A stretch of DNA of 64,000 nucleotides, taken from contig JADJPF010000007.1 in assembly GCA_016713405.1 (NCBI GenBank), forward strand, positions 248,001 through 312,000, in the 5' to 3' direction. The notes below the pieces were generated by a model that was not told the DNA's origin, made no database searches, and saw only the letters and a program-made list of their open reading frames with translations. How positions within the stretch are numbered: the stretch's first letter is position 1; every line of letters begins with the position of its first letter. Below, one piece after another: positions 55,901 through 63,450 of this stretch. The position numbers and the translations under genes are program-made. Source of the DNA: Blastocatellia bacterium (GTDB lineage Bacteria > Acidobacteriota > Blastocatellia > Chloracidobacteriales > JADJPF01).

Positions 55901-56002
55901 CAAGATTTACAACCAGCAGGTTTACTTGGTAGTGCTTTTGGTGCTGGTACAACCGTAGGTATTCCATTTCAAATGCAATTAGGTTTCCGTATTAGCTTCT
56001 AG
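52901..56002 (+). CDS. Oar-like TonB-dependent receptor with N-terminal CarboxypepD_reg domain
   Basis: 1033 residues. Residues 1-24 are a signal peptide ending AVAQ. Residues about 28-115 form the regulatory-like domain (GTVTDQTGAVVAGASVTA; EYEIGPLPPAEYEVTSEASG). The plug follows (VSLSGSSGRDANVSVDGGDN; DTGRSAGGNITVVTKSGTNE), then a barrel to a C-terminal Phe (MQLGFRISF). It is a paralogue of the receptor at 5593 but clearly diverged. GAGGAGG lies 6 bp before ATG. The upstream leader has a strong secondary structure. The downstream DPP7-like peptidase could feed or use peptides taken up, which is inference from proximity. Confidence 0.88.
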   Translation: MHRLSVRVLTILAFVLALAGAAVAQVTTGVIVGTVTDQTGAVVAGASVTAINKSTGLTKTVTTNEQGEYEIGPLPPAEYEVTSEASGFTKIIQPGVIVNVSSRISVTFTLKPVGTEEVITISGEAGATIETTNTVVQGVIDNRQVKQLPLTGRTFSNLAVLVPGAKPVGAFDPTKARTGTVSLSGSSGRDANVSVDGGDNKDNVVGGAVQNFTTEGIQEFVVQTQNFLPDTGRSAGGNITVVTKSGTNELHGSFVLFERNDRFNARDNFNPEFDRVTGDGPFAKQPFDRQNIAGSLGFPIIKDKFFFFGAAEYTRENISVVISPNSVRELKALDTFARMGAIPGVASVAALSTVPTPFRDTQFQLRADYRFNDRHQAYARYGHQTNKLVNDQIPSNADITSSARTTNELRSILLSDTYTISPSVVNVFNFQFTKFDNRIVENTNAPLTLVFPSALFGRNPNVPQTTFQNKFQFKEAVSVAKGRHSLKFGVDFVYVPVLAGTFDFNSVPEVDFNTDPSQILASGGTLSDINVVDLVILSDGNSRVDQVVKQFSFYGQDSFRVNNKFTFNYGVRYDADFGFYDPKNGSYENNRGVQALRRIGVFSPNGGVPENDKNNFSPRIGFAYDPTGRGKAVLRASYGLFYDQIFTNVQFFALQQTGDNIYTSVLFDPIRFGIDPLPRQTGSVPNVPANGTLRLIDPNIVTPYSQQTSINFQYELKPGFILETQYIHILGLHEFANLELNSRIGAANPNFVVGTPSSQNPRSLTPNFLASGQPAFGRVRFAASIGRSRYDGFTIGINKRYGGDGPFKYQFGFNYTLARTLAYGGPGLGASRNDFGNTFENQFAMFRPIDLGRTGEDARHRAVINGILDMPYGFQVSSIIQAESARPFAVVDGNDLNGDGRFDDFVRVDGNGNFIQFNPGDRPGSNGRVLGINPGRGIPYFQVDLRVTKNVRFGERLKAEGYVEFFNLFNRANIGNNFNGDISSTIATGKNTAPRNPVNLQDLQPAGLLGSAFGAGTTVGIPFQMQLGFRISF

Positions 56003-56026
56003 TTTAAGCTAACAAATTAACTTTTA

Positions 56027-56067
56027 GAAAAACCGATAGAAATAAAAATCTATCGGTTTTTCTTTTC
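56027..56067 (+). terminator. Rho-independent terminator after the second receptor gene
   Basis: A 14-bp stem (GAAAAACCGATAGA, 56027-56040, with 56049-56062), an 8-nt A-rich loop and TTTTC downstream. Confidence 0.9.
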
Positions 56068-56162
56068 TTCTTCTCACTAACTTATTGAAACAAATCATTT
56101 TTTCTTTTATATTCAAAGATTGTCAATCCCTGAAAAATCTAATATATAAAGGATAGAGTTTC

Positions 56163-58370
56163 ATGAACCGTAAGTTATTTTGTTTAGTAATAATGTTGGT
56201 AGTCACATTAATATTACCTGTTATTCAATTAGCTGATGAAGGAATGTGGCTAGTACAAGATATAAGTAAATTACCTATTGCTCAAATGAAAGCAAAAGGA
56301 CTACAACTTTCAGCAGAAGAAATTTATAGCCCTGCGGGTTTAAGTCTAAAAGATGCTGTTTTTAAGGTTAGGATTGGTGGCGGTGGATTTGGGACAGGAT
56401 CATTTATTTCTTCCCAAGGTTTAATAATCACTAATCATCACGTTGCTTTTGATGGCATTGCTGCTGTTAGTACACCAGAAAAAAATTACTTGGATCAGGG
56501 GTTTGTCGCCAACTCTCAAACTGAGGAAATCCCATTAAAAGGCTATGCCCTTAATATAACTAAAGAAATAAAAGATGTTACAGAAGAAGTTCTTAGTGCA
56601 GTAAAAGCAGGGATGACTCCTGAAGAAACACAAAAAGCTATTGATGCTAAACGAAGAGAGATAGCCGAGGCTGCACATAAGCAAAAAGAAACTATTGAGT
56701 ATGAAGTTTCTGAAATGGTAGTTGGGCTTAAGTATCAACTTTTAGGTTATGAAGTTATTAAAGATGTTCGCCTTGTTTATGCTCCTCCTAAATCAGTAGG
56801 ATTTTTTGGAGGCGATGATGATAATTTTATTTGGCCGCGTCATACAGGTGATTATACTTTCCTACGTGCTTATGCTGCGCCTGATGGCAGTTTAGCCCCA
56901 CATTCAGATAAAAACGTTCCTTATAAACCATCAAAATTCCTTCCTATTTCACTAAATGGTTATAAAGATGGAGATTTTGCTATGATCCTTGGTTATCCAG
57001 GTCGTACTTCTCGGCTAGCAGAGTCTTACTCAATGGATTTTCAGCAAAATATTTTTTTACCATTTTTAGTAGATCTCTTAACTGCAAGAATTAATATTTT
57101 AGATGAAGCAGGAAAACAAGATCCTGCAAAACAGCTAGCTTATGCTTCAGAACGTTTTAGCTTAAGCAATGCACTAAAAAATTTCCAAGGCTCATTAGAA
57201 GGAATCAAACGCACTCGTTTAATTGAGAAAAAACAAGCTGAAGAAACTGCATTTAAGAAACAAATTGCCCAACAATCGGCACTGCAAGCAAAATACGGTG
57301 AATTATTTCCAAAGCTAGAAAAACTTTATGCTGAACGAAATGCTAATTATTCTAAGAATGCAATTCTAGGTGGACTGCTTAATAATGTTGGAAGTTTAAG
57401 AATAGCTAGTTTAGCTGTTGGACGTGCTTTAGATAAAGAAAAGCCAGAAAATGAAAGATCTCCTCTTTATGCTGATGCTAGAGTTGAACAGTTTAAGAGC
57501 AATATACCTAATTTATTAAAAGATTCAGATCCAAAACTAGATGCTAAATTAATAGCATTATACTTAAACAAAGCTTTAGATTTGTCAAATGGGCAAAAAT
57601 TAGCTCTTATTGAAGAACGCTTAGGTGGTAAACAAGGGGAAGCACGTCAAACAGCAGTAGCAGAATTTGCTCGTCAACTAACAGAAGAATTTACACAAGA
57701 AAGCTTGACCAAGTTATTTAGCTCATCTCTTGCAGATATGCAATCTAATGCAACACTTAAGTTTTTAATTGAAGTAAGCAAAGAAGTTGAAAAAACTCGC
57801 AAAATTGAACAAGAATTTGCTGCCAATCTTCCTAAACTTCGCTCACTTTATATTGAAGGTATGTCTACACTTAAAAACACTCTCTTTTATCCTGATGCTA
57901 ATGGAACTTTGCGCTTTACCTATGGTGAAGTAAAGGGTTATAAGCCTCGTGATGGTGTCTATTATGATTATTACACCACTTTACAAGGTGTTGTAGATAA
58001 AGACACTGGAAAAGAGCCTTTTGATGTTCCTTCTTCGATTAAACAAATCCTTTCTAGCAACAGTTTTGCTCCTTATGATGATGCTAACCTAAAAGAAATG
58101 CCTGTAGCATTTCTTACTACTAATGATATCACTGGTGGTAATTCTGGAAGCCCTGTAATTAATGGACGCGGGGAAATGATAGGAGTTGCTTTTGATGGTA
58201 ATTATGAAGGATTAGGTAGTGATTATGGTTTTAATGAAGCACAATCACGCACAATTTGTGTAGATATTCGCTATGTATTGCTTTTAGCTGAACGTATGGC
58301 AGGAGCAAGCGGTATCTTCAAAGAATTAGAAATTCGTGGTAAAGCTGCTACTGCTAAAGCAGCAAAATAG
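56163..58370 (+). CDS. S46-family dipeptidyl peptidase (DPP7-like)
   Basis: 735 residues with a signal peptide (about 1-25). Catalytic triad of the S46 family: His in IITNHHVAFDGI (about residue 92), Asp in FIWPRHTGDYTFLRAY (about 230), Ser in GGNSGSPVINGRG (about 660). The specificity segment reads GVAFDGNYEG; as I recall, DPP7 has Gly and DPP11 has Arg at the equivalent of the G in FDGN, so this favours DPP7-like cleavage after hydrophobic residues. The long helical insertion (about 290-560) is the family's alpha-helical cap. Periplasmic; removes dipeptides from oligopeptides. AAAGGATAGAG is a modest RBS. Stands between two terminators. Confidence 0.92.
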   Translation: MNRKLFCLVIMLVVTLILPVIQLADEGMWLVQDISKLPIAQMKAKGLQLSAEEIYSPAGLSLKDAVFKVRIGGGGFGTGSFISSQGLIITNHHVAFDGIAAVSTPEKNYLDQGFVANSQTEEIPLKGYALNITKEIKDVTEEVLSAVKAGMTPEETQKAIDAKRREIAEAAHKQKETIEYEVSEMVVGLKYQLLGYEVIKDVRLVYAPPKSVGFFGGDDDNFIWPRHTGDYTFLRAYAAPDGSLAPHSDKNVPYKPSKFLPISLNGYKDGDFAMILGYPGRTSRLAESYSMDFQQNIFLPFLVDLLTARINILDEAGKQDPAKQLAYASERFSLSNALKNFQGSLEGIKRTRLIEKKQAEETAFKKQIAQQSALQAKYGELFPKLEKLYAERNANYSKNAILGGLLNNVGSLRIASLAVGRALDKEKPENERSPLYADARVEQFKSNIPNLLKDSDPKLDAKLIALYLNKALDLSNGQKLALIEERLGGKQGEARQTAVAEFARQLTEEFTQESLTKLFSSSLADMQSNATLKFLIEVSKEVEKTRKIEQEFAANLPKLRSLYIEGMSTLKNTLFYPDANGTLRFTYGEVKGYKPRDGVYYDYYTTLQGVVDKDTGKEPFDVPSSIKQILSSNSFAPYDDANLKEMPVAFLTTNDITGGNSGSPVINGRGEMIGVAFDGNYEGLGSDYGFNEAQSRTICVDIRYVLLLAERMAGASGIFKELEIRGKAATAKAAK

Positions 58371-58384
58371 ATTTTTAGTAAATT

Positions 58385-58421
58385 TAATAAAGCCGGAAAG
58401 CGAATTTTTACGGCTTTATTA
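58385..58421. terminator. Hairpin between convergent genes
   Basis: TAATAAAGCCG (58385-58395) pairs with 58411-58421 (11 bp) across a 15-nt loop. It is likely to end both the peptidase gene and the DUF2064 gene. Confidence 0.7.
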
Positions 58422-58426
58422 TTTAG

Positions 58427-59125
58427 CTATGTTTTAAGAGTTATTTTTTTAAGTAATTCAGCAGTATTTGGACAATTTTTAGCAGACTTAGATATTTTGA
58501 TATCTTCTTTAAGCTTAGTTAGATCTTTTAAGGTATCAATATCATACCAAGATGGTAAGCAAAAAACTTCCAAGGATTTCTTTTTAGCACAAGTAATAGT
58601 TTCTAAAAAAACTTTTTCTGTACTCCAAGAAATGTTGGTAAAAAGATCTACTAAATTTTCCACCCTTTGGTTAAGACCTATTAAATAATACCCTCCATCT
58701 AAAGTTTCTCCTAAAACCAAATCAAAATTTATAATTTTTAATATAGCTTCTTGTAAATATTCAATTGGTAAATTTGGGCTATCTGTTCCCATAATTATTA
58801 CAGCTTTATATTTTTTGGCAAATAGCTCTAAAAAGGTTGTTGATAGTTTTATACCTAAATCTCCGCTGGTTTGATAAGCAATATTTATGTCTTTTATTTG
58901 CAATATGTTAGGTAACTTAACAAGAGTTTCATTCCATATATCAGTAAGATATAAATAGCAATCAACATTATTTAATTGACAAACTTGATTTAAAGAGTCA
59001 TTAAGAAAAGCTAAGTAAAATTCTAGTGCTAATTCCTCGCCAACACTAAAAGCTAAACGAGTTTTTACTTTTCCCAAAATAGGAGATTTTGCAAATAATA
59101 CTAAAGCAATATTATTTTTTCTCAT
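58427..59125 (-). CDS. DUF2064 / glycosyltransferase-like protein
   Basis: 232 residues from ATG 59125 (a TTG at 59131 is the alternative). The text NNIALVLFAKSPILGKVKTRLA has the F-x-K-x-P-x-x-G-x-v-K-T-R-L motif, AVIIMGTDSPNLPIEYLQEA has the D-S-P block, and LVLGETLDGGYYLIGL the third signature, as in the DUF2064 (TIGR04282) family of GT-A-fold proteins. The physiological substrate is not known. Overlaps or abuts the alkyltransferase-like gene upstream (10 bp). Confidence 0.85.
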   Translation of the reverse strand: MRKNNIALVLFAKSPILGKVKTRLAFSVGEELALEFYLAFLNDSLNQVCQLNNVDCYLYLTDIWNETLVKLPNILQIKDINIAYQTSGDLGIKLSTTFLELFAKKYKAVIIMGTDSPNLPIEYLQEAILKIINFDLVLGETLDGGYYLIGLNQRVENLVDLFTNISWSTEKVFLETITCAKKKSLEVFCLPSWYDIDTLKDLTKLKEDIKISKSAKNCPNTAELLKKITLKT

Positions 59126-59135
59126 TTTCAAATAG

Positions 59136-59519
59136 TTAGCTCTCTTTTTGATTAATATTGGGTTGCCATTGAAAGACTTTTAAGTCTATAAATCCTTGTT
59201 GGTTAAAAATTATGCCTTCAGTTTCTAATAAATGTTGTTGAAGGCTAGGAGCAAAATTTAATAGTTTTTCTGTAGAAATACCTCCTCGGCTATTAACTAC
59301 TCTATGCCAAGGAATTTTACGGCCATCATTAGGTGTAGCTTTCATTGCCCAACCAACGCCTGCGGCAGAAAGGCGTTCACCTAAAAGACGGGAAATTTGT
59401 CCATAAGTTGCTACTTTACCTAAAGGAATTTGTAAAACTATTTTATAAACTTGTTCAAAAATAGAGCTAGATTTTTCTAAGTTTTTAATTTTGCTTGCAG
59501 CTAGATTTTTTTTGGTCAT
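59136..59519 (-). CDS. Alkyltransferase-like DNA-damage-binding protein (ATL)
   Basis: 127 residues. The MGMT C-terminal fold is clear: IPLGKVATYGQISRLLG, SAAGVGWAMKATPND and IPWHRVVNSRGGIS. The reactive Cys of true O6-alkylguanine methyltransferases (PCHRV) is Trp here (PWHRV). That is the hallmark of ATL proteins (E. coli YbaZ type), which bind O6-alkylguanine without repairing it and recruit nucleotide excision repair. Cytoplasmic. Divergent from the large kinase gene. Confidence 0.92.
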   Translation of the reverse strand: MTKKNLAASKIKNLEKSSSIFEQVYKIVLQIPLGKVATYGQISRLLGERLSAAGVGWAMKATPNDGRKIPWHRVVNSRGGISTEKLLNFAPSLQQHLLETEGIIFNQQGFIDLKVFQWQPNINQKES

Positions 59520-59632
59520 CTATATTGCTCCAAGTGGTTTGCTTACTTAAGATTAAAAGAAATTTTATGTTATATTTAGGATTAAAGAAAATCTTAGTCG
59601 CTTAAGAGTTGGTATAAAAATAAGGAAGTTTT

Positions 59633-61522
59633 ATGAGTAACAAAGATGAGCTAATTATCCAACTTGCTTTGCAAAAAGGTTTAGTTAGTGAGACAGACTT
59701 AAATTTAATTAAAGAAAATATTGATAATAAAGAGGTTGTACATAATGAATTAGAAGGTTTAATGGAAGCAGGTCTTCTTAGTAAGGCAATGTGGAGAGCA
59801 TTAGAACAAGAAGTAGAAGCACGTAAAAATAGCCCTTCTTTTGTACTTCCTTTTTCTATTAAGCAGGAAGTTTTAGCTCATTCTCAAGTCTATACTTCTT
59901 CTGGCAGAAAAAAAGTTGATACAGATGCAAATGCTGTAGATTTTACCAATACAACTAAAACAAGTTCTACAATCTCAAGAGAGTTAACCCAAGATCCTAG
60001 TAATTTAGTTAAAGCAGGACGCTATGATTTAATTAAACTTCTAGGTGAAGGAGGTATGGGAAGCGTTTTTCTAGCTTATGACCCAGATTTGCAACGTTAT
60101 GTAGCAGTAAAATTTCTTCATAGTGGTGATAAGGAAGCAACTCAGAGATTACTACAAGAGGGACGCGCACAGGCAAAAATAGAACATCCTAATGTTTGTC
60201 GAGTTTATGAAGTAGGGAAATTTAATAACCGTATCTATATTGCCATGCAATATATTGACGGGGAAATCCTTCCTAAATTAAGTACAAAATTAAGTTTAGA
60301 ACAAAAAGTAAAAATTATGTCTGATGTGGCTGAGGGTCTTCATGCAGCACATAAACAAGGACTTATTCACCGAGATGTTAAACCTCAAAATGTAATTGTT
60401 GAAAAAACAGAGGATGGGCAATGGAAAGCCTATGTTATGGATTTTGGCTTAGTTAGAGAAGTTTCTCAAAAAGGTATGACAATGACAGGTGAAATCCTAG
60501 GCACACCTTATTATATGTCTCCTGAACAAGCTCATGGTAAAACTGAAATGCTAGACCGACGTAGTGATGTTTATAGCCTAGGAGCTACCCTCTATGAGCT
60601 TTTAGCTGGTAAACCTCCTCAAGAAGGTGCAGATATAATGGATTTGCTTAAGCAAATTGCTATGGAAGAGGTTAAACCACTACGAAAAATAGATCCACAA
60701 ATACCTATAGATTTAGAAACCATAGTGATGAAGTGTTTAGAAAAAGAACCACAACGTCGTTATGATTCTGCAAAAGCTTTAGCTGATGATTTACAAAGAT
60801 ATTTGGCAGGTGAGCCAATAGAAGCAAAACAAGCAGATATACTTTATCGTTTACAACGCCTAGCTATCAAGCATAAGGTTGTAGTTATTCCATCAGCTAT
60901 TATTCTAGTTATTCTAGTTATTTTTGCTATACAAATTCACTTTACTAATTTGAGAGTAGAACGGGAAAATAAATTAAACCGTGAAATAGGTGCGCAACTA
61001 GAAGAAATAGAACATATTACACGTCATAGCCATATGTTGCCATTGCATGACATTAATAGGGAGATGACTTTAGTAAAACAACAAATAGAAGAACTAGAAA
61101 TAAAGGTAAAAGAATTAGACAAAGATGGCCCGGCTAAACATTATGCTTTGGGTCGAGCCTACCAAGAAATTGATAAAACTCAAGAAGCTTTAAGAGAGTT
61201 AGAACTTGCTTGGCAAAAAGGTTATCAAGAACCTAAAGTAGCCTATGCTTTAGGCATTTTGTTAAGCCAAGTTTATAGCAGACAACTACGAGAAATAGAC
61301 CAAATTCCAGATGCTAATACTCGTGACTTAGAACGTGAAAAATTACAAAATCAAATAGGCAACCCAGCACTTAAATACTTACAAATAAGTAAATCAGGAG
61401 TAAATCAAACTGAATATGGTGAGGCCTTAATTGCTTTTTATGAAGGAAAATTGGAGTTAGCTTTGGATAAAGCTCAAAAACTTTTAATAAAATTCCTTGG
61501 TTTTATGAAGCAAAACGCTTAG
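59633..61522 (+). CDS. Large kinase-TPR protein, N-terminal Ser/Thr kinase part
   Basis: Residues about 125-395 form a complete kinase: LLGEGGMGSVFLA, YVAVKFL (ATP Lys), LIHRDVKPQNVIV, VMDFGLVRE, GTPYYMSPEQAHG. Residues about 416-440 are a membrane helix (VVVIPSAIILVILVIFAI), then a coiled coil and TPR-like helices begin. The first ~110 residues are a helical domain (LALQKGLVSETDLNLIKENI) like the DnaD/PknB-associated N-domains. The frame is lost at A4 near 61491-61494; adding one A gives KIPWFYEAKRLEGDIY. A second one-base loss at A4 61563-61566 then leads to the next entry. The intact protein would be about 1244 residues. Confidence 0.85.
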   Translation: MSNKDELIIQLALQKGLVSETDLNLIKENIDNKEVVHNELEGLMEAGLLSKAMWRALEQEVEARKNSPSFVLPFSIKQEVLAHSQVYTSSGRKKVDTDANAVDFTNTTKTSSTISRELTQDPSNLVKAGRYDLIKLLGEGGMGSVFLAYDPDLQRYVAVKFLHSGDKEATQRLLQEGRAQAKIEHPNVCRVYEVGKFNNRIYIAMQYIDGEILPKLSTKLSLEQKVKIMSDVAEGLHAAHKQGLIHRDVKPQNVIVEKTEDGQWKAYVMDFGLVREVSQKGMTMTGEILGTPYYMSPEQAHGKTEMLDRRSDVYSLGATLYELLAGKPPQEGADIMDLLKQIAMEEVKPLRKIDPQIPIDLETIVMKCLEKEPQRRYDSAKALADDLQRYLAGEPIEAKQADILYRLQRLAIKHKVVVIPSAIILVILVIFAIQIHFTNLRVERENKLNREIGAQLEEIEHITRHSHMLPLHDINREMTLVKQQIEELEIKVKELDKDGPAKHYALGRAYQEIDKTQEALRELELAWQKGYQEPKVAYALGILLSQVYSRQLREIDQIPDANTRDLEREKLQNQIGNPALKYLQISKSGVNQTEYGEALIAFYEGKLELALDKAQKLLIKFLGFMKQNA

Positions 61523-61568
61523 AAGGGGATATTTATGCTAGTTTTGGTGACAGAAACCAAGCAAAAGA

Positions 61569-63365
61569 CAATATTCTGAGGCAGAAAATTTTTACCAAAA
61601 AGCACAAGATGTTTATCAAGAAGTAATAAAGATTGCTGCTAGTGACCCGGAAAATTATGACAAACTTTCAGACTTGTTTTCTAGAAGAATGATTTCTAGT
61701 TATGCTAATGATGAGAGTAAAAAGCTAGATGAGTATTCTAAAGAAATAATACAAATAACAGATTTAGGTATAAAAGTAGATCGCTACAATAGAGAAAATT
61801 ATACTAGAAGAGCGACTGCTTATTTTTATTCTGGTCTTTACCAAGCAAAAAAGTTAAATCAAGATCCTAGTGAATACTACAAAAATGCTATTACTGAAGT
61901 TCAACGAGGAATTAGAAATAATGTTGCTTTCCCAGAAATTTATGATTTGATGGGAAGTATTTATGCTTATTATGGAGAATATTTATTAGAAGTAGGAAAA
62001 GATCCTATTGAAGAATTTGAAAAAAGTATTGAAGCTTATAACAATGTTTTTAATATAAAAAAGGATTTTCTACCAGCTTATGTTAATTTAGCTAGAGTTG
62101 CTAGTTTAGAAGCACAATATAAAATTAGACAAGGACAAGACCCTAGTGCAGTTCTTCAACAAGCAATTAATACTTGCCAACAAGCAATTGCAATTAACCC
62201 TAAATTTCATGAAGCTTATAATAAACAAATATTAATCTACACCATAAAAGCACAATACTTATTAAATAAAGGAGAAGGATTTGAAAAATTAATAAAACTT
62301 GGAGAAGATAATTTTACTAAAGCTATTTCTCTATCCCCTAATAACCTAATTACTTATAATTACATGGGCATGCTGTATTTACAGCAAGGCGATTATTTAA
62401 GCTTATTTGGTCAAAACCCTAATTCTAGTTATGATGCAGCAATAAAAAACTTCCTATACTTTATTACTCATGGCACTTATAGCCCTGTTATTAATTATTT
62501 TAATATTGGATCTGTTTATCTTGGTAAAGGAAGCTACCAATTATTTTCTGGTGAATCCCCATTAGATTTTGCTGACCAAGCCATAGCTAATTTAGATAAA
62601 TCTATAACTTATAATAACAATTACACGCTAGCATATATAGGTAAGGCAAGAGCTTATTGGTTAAAAGCAGTGTATAGCTTAAAACAAGGTGAGTCTCCTT
62701 TAGAGTGGGTAAAATTAGTAATGGATAATTGTGACAAAGCTTTTAGCACTAATCCAAATGAACCTTTTATATATGTTAACCGTGCTACGGCACATTTAGT
62801 AAAAGCAGAATATTTACTAAATAAAAAGCAATCTCCATTAGAGGAAATCAAACAAGCTATTTTAGCAACAAACAAAGCAAAAGAACTAAAACCAGGGGAT
62901 AATTACAATTTTTTTCTAATTGCAAGAGCTTATTACTTAGAAGCAAAGTGGCTAATTTTACAAAATAAATCAGCAGAAAAGGCATTAAATGATTGTCATC
63001 AAGCACTAGAAGAAGGCTTAAAAATTAGTCCTAAAAACACTAATATCAATGCTTTACTTGCTAGTGCATTTAGCTTAGAAGTAGAATCATTAATTAAACA
63101 AAACTCTAAAAATGCTGATGAATTTGTTGAAAAAGGAGTAAAAGCAAGTGAACAAGCACTAATTGCTAATGCAAATAATGCAGATGCTTATGTTAGCAAA
63201 GCAGAGCTTTATTTATTATCTGCTAGTATTCAAACAGATAAAAACAAGGCTAAAGAATTGGCTATAAAAGCTCAAGAGTCGCTACAAAAAGCTCTTTCAT
63301 TAAATAAACTTTTGGAAAAGGAAAACCAAATTTTAGCTGGCAAAATTAATAAAGCTTTGTCCTAA
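61569..63365 (+). CDS. Large kinase-TPR protein, C-terminal TPR part
   Basis: The frame is open from about 61569 (YSEAENFYQKAQDVYQ) to TAA at 63363-63365. It holds about ten degenerate TPR-like units, each with a variant of YxxxGxYLLxxGxDPxxxxxxAIxxxxxA (for example ALNNVFNI, YNKQILIYTIKAQYLLNKG, LLNKKQSPLEEIKQAI). It is the extracytoplasmic or sensor half of the kinase started at 59633. The first Met at 61674 has no RBS. The frame is broken twice by A-run indels between the parts. Confidence 0.75.
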   Translation, partial: QYSEAENFYQKAQDVYQEVIKIAASDPENYDKLSDLFSRRMISSYANDESKKLDEYSKEIIQITDLGIKVDRYNRENYTRRATAYFYSGLYQAKKLNQDPSEYYKNAITEVQRGIRNNVAFPEIYDLMGSIYAYYGEYLLEVGKDPIEEFEKSIEAYNNVFNIKKDFLPAYVNLARVASLEAQYKIRQGQDPSAVLQQAINTCQQAIAINPKFHEAYNKQILIYTIKAQYLLNKGEGFEKLIKLGEDNFTKAISLSPNNLITYNYMGMLYLQQGDYLSLFGQNPNSSYDAAIKNFLYFITHGTYSPVINYFNIGSVYLGKGSYQLFSGESPLDFADQAIANLDKSITYNNNYTLAYIGKARAYWLKAVYSLKQGESPLEWVKLVMDNCDKAFSTNPNEPFIYVNRATAHLVKAEYLLNKKQSPLEEIKQAILATNKAKELKPGDNYNFFLIARAYYLEAKWLILQNKSAEKALNDCHQALEEGLKISPKNTNINALLASAFSLEVESLIKQNSKNADEFVEKGVKASEQALIANANNADAYVSKAELYLLSASIQTDKNKAKELAIKAQESLQKALSLNKLLEKENQILAGKINKALS

Positions 63366-63393
63366 AGAAATTATTCGTTGTCTTAAACCTTCA

Positions 63394-63439
63394 ATGCCAC
63401 GTAGTGGCATATGAGAATAGACTAGCCCTAAAGGGCTAG
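63394..63439 (+). repeat. Double-hairpin REP-like element
   Basis: ATGCCAC (63394-63400) and GTGGCAT (63404-63410) form one hairpin; CTAGCCC (63422-63428) and GGGCTAG (63433-63439) form a second 11 bp later. Paired GC-rich hairpins in an AT-rich spacer resemble REP-type elements. Only one copy is seen in this window. Confidence 0.4.
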
Positions 63440-63450
63440 GAGTTATAAAA

